Under the pieces are notes generated by a model, which was not told the origin of the DNA, did no database searches, and was given only the letters and a program-made list of their open reading frames with translations. A stretch of DNA of 64,000 nt, from positions 16,499,518-16,563,517 of the forward strand of contig NC_056526.1 of NCBI RefSeq assembly GCF_019175285.1. Direction: 5' to 3'. Shown piece after piece: positions 22,401 through 35,715 of the stretch (position 1 is its first letter; each line of letters opens with the position of its first letter). Origin of the DNA: Sceloporus undulatus. Its lineage: Eukaryota; Chordata; Lepidosauria; Squamata; Phrynosomatidae. The position numbers and the translations under genes are program-made.

Positions 22401-25400
22401 TTTCGAGAAGCAGAAAAGTAAACTTGACCGTATATCCATAAGAGTATCAGTTTACACCACAGAAAGTTCAGGATACATAGGAGCTTATCCCATGGCTTAA
22501 TAAATCAATTTACCTCTATCCAGCTAAAAGCTTAATTCAGGAGGCATCCTGGTGTTATTAGAAGGTTTTTGCCACCAAATTTGCTGCTGGAATACAGTCC
22601 AAATACATCCGCACTTCCAGGATCTGCACAGCTCTTTTCAGATACGGGACTTTTCTGGTTTAATAAAATAGCCACCAGAAGCGCTCCTGGAAGCAGGGAT
22701 GCACCCAGGCTGTATTTGGGTGGCAAATTCAGTGGCAAAAACCTTCTGATAACATCAGGATGCCACCCGAATTAAGCTTTAAGGTAAATAAAGAGTTAAG
22801 CTCCATAGACAGGGACATTTTGGAACAATAAGACTATCTAACCATATTATACTGCCTCCTCTGAGACATTCTTGACTTTTTGTTGCTAGGTGTTGGTACA
22901 CTACTAATATGAATTTCATTTTAAAACGAGTTGGCCTCTTCTAATGGATAGCTGTTATTCCTCATACCCCTTCCAAAACTGACTACTGTTGACATTTTTC
23001 CCTTCAGGTTTTATTGGTTGGTAAATTTAGGTTCAGCCATTGTGTTTGTCAGCATTTCGTATATCCAGCAGTCAGTGGCCAAAAACCTGGGCTTTCTTAT
23101 TCCCTTTGTATCTGTCCTGATGGCTCTGATCACAATTCACATGGCACGAAGTGAAATGATTTACCAGCCATCCAAAGGTAAGGAATTGCATTATGTTAGA
23201 AATCAGGGTGTGTTTAAATCAGAGGTCTTGGTGGGTAAACATTTTACCTTTGAAAACTGAAGTCTGAAATCTACTAAATTTGCACTCAAGGGGATTTTAA
23301 AATGTTATATATGGAAAGGGGGGGGGATACAGACAGGCGACTTCATGCCGCCTGTTTTTGCCCCTCATTGGTGTTGCACCAACTGCACGGTGCGGCACCA
23401 ATGCGATCCGTAAAAAGGAGCTGCCTAGAGCAGCTTCTTTTCAGAGGTGTCATAAGTGCCACGGAGCAGTGCCATGGCACCTCTTCCAGCTGGAGCCATT
23501 TGGGCACATGAACGTGCATGTGTCACAGTGCCGCACTCCATGTGGATGAGGCCACAGCAAGATGGTGCATGGGCACCTATTGAAGAGCTGGGCGCTTATG
23601 GACGCCCAGCCCTACGGAGCCCTAATATCGGCCCCAAGCCGGCACAAAGCACAGTCTGTACCGGGCCAAAGTTATGATTTGACATATGAATATCAAATGG
23701 GAGAGTTCAGTATTCTCTTGAATGCTGGAGCATCAGGACTACATATCCTCCAACATTTCAAAGATGAAAACCAGGGCACATATGAGCAAACAACATCACA
23801 GTGTGATCAAGATAGTGAAAGTTATTAATGAGGGAGGACACACAATCTTGGAGAGGCTACCACAGTTTACTTTTCCTGGGGTCTACAAGAAAGAAGAAGA
23901 TTGCATCCCTCCTTTCCCCTCTGTTAAGTTAATTGAGAACAAACTATTTTTCTTCTTTGAGCTCAGTTTGCAGCAATCAAAATAAAATGAGAGACAGGAA
24001 TATTTCATTGATTGCCTATCTGCTTAAAATCACTGTGTCTAGTTTTGCCCCATGCCTGAGTTTGGTATTTGCAGGGTGCAAACTGAATGTAGACTGTTGT
24101 GTCAGTTTCTACTGATATCTTTTTCTGTCTTTTAATAAAGAAATAATTGTTTTTTCTTGTCCTCAACCTGATTTTTTCTTTTGAGGGGAGCTATTTTGGT
24201 TAATTTTTCCACTTCTACCTTAGTCTGTAAAGTCCTGCAGAGGGCTAGTGCCTGGAGAGTCTTTCTTCCCAAACCAGTAAACCCAGAGCACTGCTCTTAA
24301 CATTGCCTATTGGCAAAAGGAAAGCAGGGAGAGGGACAGTGTAGCATTCCAGAGGGTGGAAGCAATTTGAGTAAGCTGAGGACAAGAGTGGAAAGTGGGA
24401 GGCAAAAATAGAAACTTGGGCATTTTAACAGAGGGTTAATCAGGTGTTGGGATGTAGATAGCTTTCATCATTCTTCTCATACCCGAAGAAGGGTGGGAAA
24501 TAGGAATATTGTTCTCCCTGCATGAGAAGTGTGAGATAAGTAAAATGTCTGATCCCTCACATAAGGCAGAGCTCACTCATTCCAATTGGGGGCAAAAGCA
24601 TCTATATAAAGTTCAATGTTCTGGATGTTTTAATTGCTTTCTTGCTTCATGGTTTCAGTGCAGTTAAATATCAGTGGTGCAATTGAGTCTGCACATTTTC
24701 ACACTGGAAAGTCTAGCAACATAGGAAGCTGTTCTTTCTTAATATATTGACTGTGAGATGTTGAAATTGTGTGGTGGTGTTTTTACAAATGACTGAATTC
24801 AAGTGTCACACAGGGGAGGGTATATGTTGACATAATTTTTGAGCAGGATGCAGTGAAAACTCTACTTCTGATCAATCTAAGTGGGGTAGAGGGTTGTAAC
24901 TAAGCTTAAGGGACCACAAATTAAGGAGATGAGTGCATCAGCTTTTATTCCCATGCTAGGCACGGGATGTAATTCATAATACTAAAATAATAGAATCATA
25001 GAGTTGGAAGAAACCTCAAGGGTCATCAAGTCCAACCCCCTGCCATTTAAGAATACACAAGCAAAACTATGTCACTAATATTCAACATTGCCAAGATTCT
25101 GATGTGATTCATTGACCTTCTCCCCAGGTAGTTCTCTATTAACAGTCTATGGTGTAGTTGCTAACTCTTTGAAGGTGTGTTGTGTAAAATGCCGCTACTT
25201 CAGTGAGAATGTGACAAACTGGCTAGACCATGCCAAAGAAAATTATGGTGGCCAGTACAGCGAAACTCAAGTGGAAAGCACAAAAATGTTTGTTCGTCTC
25301 TTTCCCTTCTTTGCCTTTCAAGTCCTCTATCGCATGTGCCTTATGCAGGTGAGTGAGTGAATCTTTTGATCCTTCATGCATTTTGGAGTTCAGTCCAGAA

Positions 25401-25528
25401 CAAAGTATAATCCACATTATAATGTTGGTGTTCAGTGTTTTGGACTATAACTCCCAGAAACATAGATATACTACCTTAGGCTTCTGGGTCTGTGGTTCAA
25501 GATACTGTAGGTTCATCTACGCTGCAGA

Positions 25529-25588
<60 letters not shown>

Positions 25589-28500
25589 TTTTATTTATAG
25601 ACCGCTATTCCGCAATGATCATAGCAAGGCCTCTCTCCCCCTCAAGATGGTGGTTGGAGGAGGGCTCTAATGCAGTCTGATACCACTTTATCGGCTCCAT
25701 GCTGCAGAATTCTGGGTTTTATAGGCTTCTGAGGCACCAACACTCTTTGGCAGAGAAGGCTAAAGACCTTGTAAAACTGCAAATCTCAGTATTTCATAGG
25801 ATGGAGTTACATCACTTAAAGTGGTGTCAGGCTGCATTATTTCTACGGTGCAGATTTACTGCTAGGGAGCACAAGGTACAATATAACTGACAGACTTTGA
25901 TTGATTGACTTATAATCTATAGTGACAATTATATCACAGGATCCTACCATACCTCAGTGTTGTGTCTGATTCAACCCTATTCTACTCATGGCCTTAATTT
26001 CAGTTGCCAGTACCAGTTAGAGCAGACCCATTGGCCTAAATCCAGTTGCTAGTCCCAAATAGACAAGACCCATTGAATCAATTAGGATTTATATGTGTTT
26101 GCCTATCATTTCAGTTCTTGATTCAGTGGATCTTTTCTCACTGGGACTAGCAGTTAGATTTAAGCCATGGTCTTGAGTGTGGCCCATAACAGTGTGATCT
26201 ACATGGAACATTGGGAGAAATAGATAGGAGATGCAGTAACAACATGCAGCACTGGATTCTAAAGCACTTGGAAACACATAGGAACAGGATTGTTCTAGGT
26301 CAGGGATAGTGAACCTTTTAGAGACTGAGTGCCCAACTAAATGGCATTCCTACACTGGGTGTCACCCAGTGCCAGGGGGGTGGGAATTCCCCAGAGACTA
26401 ACTGTATGGGAGGGCAGGGAAAGAGGAGGAAGAGGCATACACCTGTTCCTCCTCTTCCCCTGCCCTCTTTTGCCTTCAGCTGTCTCCACATGCCCTCAGA
26501 GATGGCTTAGTATGTCAGAGAGGGCACGCATCCCAAAGGTTCAGCACCACGGTTCTAGGCGCTCTCCAAGACAATATGGTTATAATAGAGAAGAAATAAT
26601 CAAATGAGAAGGAGGTTGGAGCAGGGTCAGCACATGGATCTGTTGCCACAGGAGTGGTGAATCTACCTTTGGTTTCACAACTTTGCAGCTGCTCTGTGTT
26701 GTAGAGGTGCCATCCAGATATTCTAGGCCACTGCTTCTCAAGGTATCTGATGTGGGGGACCAGTATTTTCTCCCCACCATGCCAGGGACTAGCAGCTTAT
26801 TTGTGACCACTGGCTATAACGTGTTTCATACCCTCTAATGTTTCACAGATGAAAACCAGGGCACGTGTGGTCAAGAAACAACAAAGTGTGGTCAAAATAG
26901 CAAAAAATATTAATGAGGAAGAACAGACAAGCTAAGACAAGCTGCAGCAGTTTGGTTTTGCCTGAGCCTAGGGGGAAGGAGAAGAATCGATTCCCTGTTC
27001 TCCTCTCCTCTCTAAAGAGTTAATAAACAACCTTCTTTTGCACTGTGAACTAAGTTTGCAACAATTTGAATAAGCTGAGAACAAAGAGAGAAAGTAGGAG
27101 CAGTAGAGAGAAACTGGGATATTTTATAAGTAGCTGAAAAAGTGGGATAAGAGAGGATTAAATGGTCCCTGCCCAGTTTGGACACTGGGAGTTGGGTATG
27201 CTGTTTCTTTTCTGGAAACTCACTAGAGAGCAGCAGCTGATGTCACATGAAGTAGCACCAGTCTGTAGGCCATCACATTGGGTAGCACTGCTCTAAAGTA
27301 TTCCCAATGAAGGTCAATTTCTGGCAGAGGTCCCATAGAACCAGCTGCAGATTCTGGACAAGATTAGGTTCCATGTTTGCCCTGCATGTGCACCTTCCTG
27401 GCTTGAAAAGGCTGAAGTGTTGGCATTCCTACACTGGTTGTCACCCAGTGCCAGGGGGTGGGACTTCCCTGCAATAAAAAATTTTATTGCAGGGAGAAGC
27501 AGGGATATGTTGGTAGTTAATGATGCATGTCAAGAAGTATGACAGATCGATCGCTGGATGGCATCCAGCAGATTGGCAAGGTGATCTAGCTTCTTTAAAA
27601 AAATAAGTGCAACAGTTTAAAAAAAATAGATCAGAGTGTCATATCTGCAGTAACAAAAATGTAGATTTGTCTCTCTGTATGTGGGTTAGCCAGCACCAAC
27701 ATCATGGTATTCAGTATGTAACTGGCTTCACCCAAAGCTTGGGAGGGGAGGGTTTTTTAGACTGAAAGTTCTTTTTTTTTTAATATTTCCAGCCAGTGGC
27801 TCTGGGGACTGAGGTACAAAAACTTTAACTTTTTTTGTTATCCCCAGCACCATCTGATAAATCTTGGGGTTCAAGTAAAACAAAGTTGCTAGGGCTGAAG
27901 TCAGTTCAGGCCTGTTTTTTAGAAACTGATTGTAAATAAAAGAGATGACAACTTTCTTCTCTCCACTTTCTCCACTCACAATGCCAGTAGTAGTGGAGGT
28001 CTCTCAGTGAAGGAGACAGACAGTTGCTTCAGGACTGAGGAAAGTATTTGCTTCTTCACAAAGTACATAATTTATTTATCAAATTCACCCTCATGGAATG
28101 AGGTGATGGCCCATAGCTTTAGAGAATTTTTTAAAGGATTAAATTAATTAGCAAAGGGTACCCCTGTCTGTGTAGAGAATTCAAACTAAAGAGTGTGTTT
28201 TTATTAACCTTGTAACCTTTTACCCGCTGTGAATTCCCTATTAATTTTTTTTTAAATCTCCAAATTGCCACCATAAGCTGCTATCGTTCCAGATGGACCT
28301 TAATTATGTCTTCCTTTCATGTTGGCCTTTGTGACAGCCTCAGTCTCCATTCTGTAATGTCCATATGGACCCTAAAGCATGGGGGGGGGGGGTTCAAGGC
28401 TAGATCTGGCAAAGTTAGACCAGCAAGACTCCTACGTAGTTGAGGGCCTTCACAAAATAACAGTCAGAAGTGTACTAAATGATCAATCACTGAGAAATAT

Positions 28501-31500
28501 TAAGGCACCTGCTGTTGTTGAGCCCTCCCAGGAATAACAAAGGCTGCAATCTATTCCATGCACACTTACCTGGGAATAAAGCTCCATTGAACATATGGAA
28601 AGGATTTTTGCTTGCAAGAGTCTTCATATTTAAGACAATCTGAATGATAATGGATGGGGAGAATAATTTGCCTTTCCTTTCAATGTTTTCAAGTACTACA
28701 ATTTAGGAGACCAAGAAGATTATCAGCCAAGGGAAAATCCGAGAAGAATAAGGCATATTCCTGGCAAAATCGCGCTGAAGATTTTCAGACACATTGTGCT
28801 TATCCAGGACTTAACCCATGAAGATCCAAGAATGCTCCAGCAACAAACAATTCCTGGGATGGCCCCATGAATGGTTTGTTGCTAGAGCATTCTGGATCTT
28901 CATGGGTTAAGTCCTGGATAAGCGTGATGTGTCTGAAAATCTTCAGCATGATTGTAGTCTTCCGATCAGATCGGGAGACTACAACCCCCCCGGTTCGAAT
29001 CCCCACTCAGCCATGGGAACCCATTGGGTAACCCTGGGCAAGTTACACTCTTTGGGCCCTTAGAAAAGCCTTCAATAGTTTTGCATTAGGGTTGCCATAA
29101 GTCAGAAATGATTTCAAGCCATACAACAACAACAGGCCAAATTAATAACAACCGGCCTGCAAATGTTGAGCTCTTTTCCCCATCCATGCACAGCATTCTG
29201 GGGTCCCTGAATGTACGATTGTCCCAAGCTTATCTATAAATTTAAACTCATATTTTAAAAGAGGAATTTTTTTCATAGTTGAGAAGATTTTGGCAAAAAG
29301 AATTCTTTAACTGTATTCACTTTGCATAATCATGTGTTTTATTGTTATGATGTTCTGCCTCCACACACAAGCACACTTATAATCTGTTTTCTGCAAAATG
29401 TATTTTAAGAATGAGTTATAACTGTTTAGAGTATATAAATATTTTCTGCATGCCTTCCCTCTCAGTCCAGGCTGATTAACTTACTGTTTATACCATTTTA
29501 GTCTAAAGTACATCATGCACCTTTAATATAGATTTAAACCACTGTGGTTTCACAGTATAGTACTGTATTCTAGCCTTATGATTCCAATTTTAATGTCCTG
29601 GTTCCATCCTAAAAAAATCCTGTGATCTGCAGTTTAGGGAGGATATTTTAGAATTCTCAGCCAGAGAGTTCTAGTGCCAAACCAAAATAATATCCTGGAC
29701 CATAAAATGAAGCATGTCCTAATGACCCACAAGTGGGATGCATCCATGAAATCTTTGCTAGTAATTTCTTCTTCCCTGTTAATCTCAAAGGTGCTACAGG
29801 ATCCATTTTTAACTTTGTATGCTGAAACAGAATTTCTCTCTGAATACCAAATCAAAATCAAATCTTTCTCCTTTCACACTAGATACCTTCTGGATATTAT
29901 CTGCAGGCGATAAATTCAACTCTGAATTTGAATGGATTTCTCGTACCAATAGCAGCCATGAATCTGATCAGCATCCTGCCATTCTTGATTCTAGCTCCCT
30001 TTCTGGAGTGTCTCAGCACTTGTCTCTTCAATGCAAAAACAAGTGGATGGTCTCCTACTATGTGCATTGGTGAGTACCTTTTTTAAAAAAAAAAGAGTTA
30101 TTTTGATAGGCAACAACTATTGATGTGGGGGTTCTTTTTCGTTGTTAGCAAGGAAGTAGTATTTGTAGATAAAATAATTGCTTGGTGGTGAACAAGAGTC
30201 CTTTGCTAAAATGAATGGGTTTTGTTACTTGCCTCTCCCTAATTGTCTATGACAAGATGGCAGATGTTAGCTTCCATTGCAGAGCTATGGTGAATCCAGA
30301 CTAGGATTTTATTTCAGAGGTGTTGGGGGTTGTTCACATCCTTTGAAGTAATCAGCCCATTCCCTCTGTTATTGTGTGTATTTTCCTTCACAAATGGAAA
30401 GGACTTGACAAAACATTGGCCCAAACTGAGGGAATCCATCATACACAGTTATAGCACTTTGATACTCCTTGAATTGCCATGGTGCCATCTTTTGGAATTC
30501 TGGGATTTGTCATTTCATTTAGAATTCTCTGCTTGATAGCTCTAGTGTGTCATTGTTTTGCTATGCCTCCAAGTCATTAGACATCCCTAAGGGGAACCTA
30601 TGATGGGATTTCCTTGGTAAAATTTATTCAGAGGAGATTTGCCATTACCTTCCTCTGAGGTTGAGACTTGCCCAAGGTCACCTTGTGGGTTTCCATGGCT
30701 GAACAAGGATTCAAACCTTGGCCTGCCAGAGTCTTAGTCCAACAATGAGACTACTACAGCATACTGGTTCCCTCTTACATTTCCTCAAACTACAAACCTT
30801 AGGATTCTGCATAACAGAATCCTGGCAGTTAAAGCAGTATCAAAATGGTATAACTGTGTACTGTGGAAGAGACCAGTGAGATTTCTTCATAGCCCTATCT
30901 TGATATTATAGCAATTTTATACTTCCAGATTACAATCTCAGACTGTGCTTTCAAATATTTTGCACATTGAATGATTTACTATTTGGAGGATAACGACACC
31001 CAGGCTTCTATGTTACTGCCTGATTAGCGGCAGCTGTTCACTTGAATTAACCAGAGCAAATTCTGGGAAATTTGGGAAAGTACAGATTATTCTACTGTTC
31101 AAATGCTGAATGTGCTTTCTCTCTCAAACTCATTTAAAACCTTTTTACCTGTGTTGAAGTCCCAGCTAGACACCTGGAACCAACATCTGGGTAAATCCCA
31201 TTGATTCAACAGTTTTTCCTCTAGGAATCAGGCCATGATATTCTACAGTCCTGATGGGTGAGCAGTGTGTGTGTGGCAGGCTACCTATCCATACTGATTT
31301 ATAAGCTTTCTGGGTGGTTGAGAGAGACATTTCACAATTTCTGACTGTGTGCCTCGTGTATCCATGGGTGATATAGACTGGAACTGTTTGGTTTTGAGTT
31401 TTATTTAGGTTTTCACTTTGAGTTTCCTATTCCAGCTCCTCTTTTGGAAATTTGTTTTAGATCTTGATATTACAGTTTTTTATGTTTTTATTCTCTGTGG

Positions 31501-34500
31501 TTTCAAGCTTATTTTGTGAGTTGCCCAGACAGAGCTTCAGCTATAACAGAGACCTGGTGGGATGGATGCCATGATTGGAATATAACAATTGGAGGAAATA
31601 ATCTGTTCAAAAGGAATAAATGGGAATGAAAATGAGGGGGAGTAGCATTTTAAGTCAAAGATCTTGAGCAGATAGGCCAGGAAAGCATGGGATGAGCCCA
31701 TGCATGGGCTGAACCTGTGCTCAGTTGGTTCCCAGGCAGGTGTGGGGATGGGCAGGTGTTTATAAGCCTGTCCCTGTGCTGTCCAGGGACCCACTACCAG
31801 CATGCACTCCATACCATTCTGCCCCATTACTGCATCTGATGCAGAAAAGGAGTGCCTGGTTGCACCCACCTGGCCGGGCATTTCCTTGTCAGATATGGCA
31901 ATAGTAGGGCTTACCAATAGGAGTGGCAGCACAGAAAGGTATGGAGCATGGGGAGGGGGCAGGCAGGGAGGCAGTTAAACAGTCAAGGTTTGCCATGGAG
32001 TTTCTGGGAAACATCACAGCAAACCAGGGTGATTTTGACCCTTGCTAAGGGCCATTTATCTCAGGATCTGGCTGGATCTACTAGAGCCATGTCTGGACTG
32101 CCAGGATCCAGCCTGATCCTGGCCCCAGGATTTTAGTCTGCATCATCCAAACAGGATGTCATGCCAGAAGGAACACAGGCATTTTGGATAGCCCCAAAGG
32201 TAAATTCACTTGTACAGAAATGCATGCAAGTGATCAAACTGGACCAATGGAGAATATTTAGATAGAGTGAAATGGAGAAATAAATAAAAGCAACACTGTT
32301 TACTACACCCTACCAAACCAAGGTGAGGTGGTGAATGGTGTTTTTTGAAACAAATCTCATAAATCTCTCAGAATCAGGAATTTGTAATTATGGGGGGACT
32401 TCATTTATCCTGGTATTTGCTAGGAGACTTCACTATGCTAAGTGTAGGCTTACCAACAAGTTCCTGATGCGCCTTGCAGATAATTTACTCTTTCAAAAGA
32501 TGGAAGAAAGAACAAGGGGATCTGCAATCCTGGACTTGCTCTTAACCAACAGGGAGGAGTTAGGGCCCGAACAAACAGGCCAAAATAAAGCTGCTTCAGG
32601 CTACTTTGAAAGTATGCTGTTTAAATTAAACATGTGTCCTAGGAGGCCGGAAGCCATGCCAAAGGCCATGCTCCTCAAAACTGAAGTGCAGTTTTGGTGA
32701 AGCTTCTGGCCTCTTAAGATGCATGTGCCATTTAAACAGCATACCTCCAAAGTCACCTGAAGCAGTTTTATTTTGGCCTGTCTGTTCAGGCCCTTAATCA
32801 CTGGAGTCACTTTACAGGGATTGATCATGTAATGCTGGAATTCATGACTGAGGGACAGGCCAAAGAAAGACTATTGCCAAACATGAACCTTGGATTTCAG
32901 GAAAGCGAATTTTATCAAGCTCAGAGAAGTACTGGGCAGAATACAATGGCTAGAGATGCTAAAGGAAAAAGATACCCAGCATGGGTGGAATTTCATGAAC
33001 AAGGAACTGCTGAAAGCACAATCATAAACAATTGCATGGAAGAAGCAAAATGGAAAACATCTTGAAAGAGCCAAAGTGGTTGCACAGTACACTCAAGGAG
33101 GAAGTGAAAAGAAAAAAGAGCATGTATACAGAATGGAAGGAAAGGTGAATCAAAGAATATAGATGAGTAGCCCAAGCTTGCAGGAACTGTGTAAGGAAAT
33201 TTAACACTCAGAATGAGCTAAGACTGGATAGGCAAGCAAGGAGCAACAAAAAGCCCCCCCCCCAAAAAAAAATACATTCAAAACAAGAGAATTAGGAAGG
33301 AACTGGTAGGACCACTACTCAGCAAGGATAGTAAAATATTAACAGATCACATAGCAAAACTGCCCTATTTTGCAGTCCCCCTCACCACAAAAAAAGGGAC
33401 ACTGTTCTTCCATACATCAGCAGAGAACTTGACAAGGAACTCAAGTTGCAAATCAAGATTAATAAGGAGTTCATTGAAACACATGTCACCAAGCAACATC
33501 AGAAAGTGATCAAAGTGGCACTTTAAAATGTAGCTAAGTTAGATTGTTTCTTCTAAATCAGTACAGTTGGAGGCTATATGGTAGCCAGCTTATGTTTAAA
33601 GCTGCGTCCAGTGAAGTTACACAAAAGCATTTCCATCTAATTCCTTTTGAAATTTAAAGAAGCATTAGTTTTTTTAAAAAATGAGGCTTGAACTCATGGT
33701 GATTCAGCAATCTAGAGACAAATACCTCCAGGAAGATACAGTGGATATATGAAGTGTAGCATAGGGGCTAAGAAACCAGAGTAGGTTTGCCAGACTGAAA
33801 ACTGAAAAGGCTGCTGCACCTTTTCTTGGAGTATAGAACAGGGAATTTCAGCAGGAGTTGCTTATCCCACAACCAGGAAAAAAGTTCGCCTGCTGAAATT
33901 CCCTCAATGATTAATCTCCTGCAGTTTTCACTCTGGTCAGAGGACCAGTGCAGTGTAATGGTTTGAGCATTGAAGTACACCTCTGGAGACCAGGTTTCAA
34001 ATCTCCACTGAGCCATGGAAACCCACTGGCTAACCTTCCTTGGGTAAGTCACCTTCTCTCAGCCTTAGAGGAAGGCAAAAGCAAACCCCCTCTGAACAAA
34101 TCTTGCCAAGATAACTGCATGATAGGGTCTCCTTAGGCTTGGCATAAGTTGGAAACATCTTCAAGGCACACAACATCAACAACAACAAACTGTATTTGGT
34201 TCAAATTTTGCCTCTAGGAGACAATCATCAGGTGACTTATCTCAGCACCCCATGGGGATATATTAGTGTACTAGGAGAGTTGTTGTAAGATTTAACTCAA
34301 ATCATTTGAAATGCTTTGACAAAGAGTTGTACTGTCTGACTTATCCTTGTATTAGGAGGTTATCATGTAGCCATTTTTGCCTGATCCGGGCATAAGAGGG
34401 GATTGGGACTGAAGGGGGGGGGGGAGGATATTATCGCACAGGAAAATGCATACGTCATCACAGGGCGACCACAAGCTGTCCCCTAAGCCACACCTAGCCA

Positions 34501-35673
34501 GCAGATTTTGTGGGACGGAAAGCTCCTTACACTCTGGCATCCAGCACATTCAGAAGTAATGAGAATCCCCTCAGTTCTAGCTAGTGTGTATTTTTAGAAT
34601 AAAAGAGCAGTCTTTTTTTAAAAAATTGGAAATCAATTGCCATTTGCATGAATTTTGCATCTGGAATGCTCTTCCATTTTAAACTACCCCCCATCCTGCA
34701 GTGCAGTTTAAAACACACACATGCTTAGAAATCAACATTTCCTGTTCTCTACTGTTTAATTCGAGCCCCCTGTAGTATGCAGCTCAGCCAGTGCCGAAAG
34801 ACAGGAAGTATTAATCTGACTAGAATTAGCCTAATTAAGTTTGTTGTTAAGCTTTGTGCAAAGGAGAAGGGTATGAAACAGCAGGTGGCAATTACTCAGG
34901 ATTTAAAATAAAATAACGGCTCAATTGAGCTGGAAAAAAGAACACTTGGATAGCAGTGCTGACAGTTCTTCGGGTTACATCTTGAAATCCTGAAGTCTAA
35001 TGATGCTGCAAAAGTTCGAAAGGTTAAATATTTCACTTGGTGCCACGCAGAGAATTCTCATGGTTCTTTGAAGCCTCATTCACTGGCATAGCGTGTGTAG
35101 AAGAATGCAATACTGAACTCTCCCAAGATTATGTACTTTTTCCCATCACAGTTAACATGATGGCCAGTTGAGTAACATCAGTCTGGTTAGTGTCACTCAG
35201 TGCGGATGTCCGGAAGGGCCTGGGCTGGCAGTGCTGGACTGCCTCGCTCATCTGTCCCCCCAGCTGGCCACCCACTACCTGGATAGACTGCTGCTGGGAG
35301 GCAGTGATGCAGCCTCTGGATGGCCCATTTAGGGTCTGGTGTGGCATTCTCACTTACCCAGCAGCTATGCCAATACCACGAGGTGTACCAACTCACTGGG
35401 TGTACACCTCCACTCTGGGGTGTCACCCAGTGCACTCTGAAACCCCCCCCCCCATACTCTCCAATGACATCCCTAGGCACATTTCTGACTTATGGTGACC
35501 CTAAGGTGAGAGAATAACTTGCCCAAGGTCATCCATGGGCTTACATGGCTGAGCCAGGATTCGAACCCTGGTATCCAGAGTCACAGTCCAATGCTCAAAC
35601 CACTATGCCACACTGGCACTAGCATAATCCCTCTCTAAATGCAATTTCTACTTCCAGTGTAAGGAATCATTTC

Positions 35674-35715
<42 letters not shown>

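Noticed and set aside
25353-25670. 105-codon frame with a poly-isoleucine tract
   Set aside because: The tract is an AAT microsatellite and the start overlaps the donor of exon 4.
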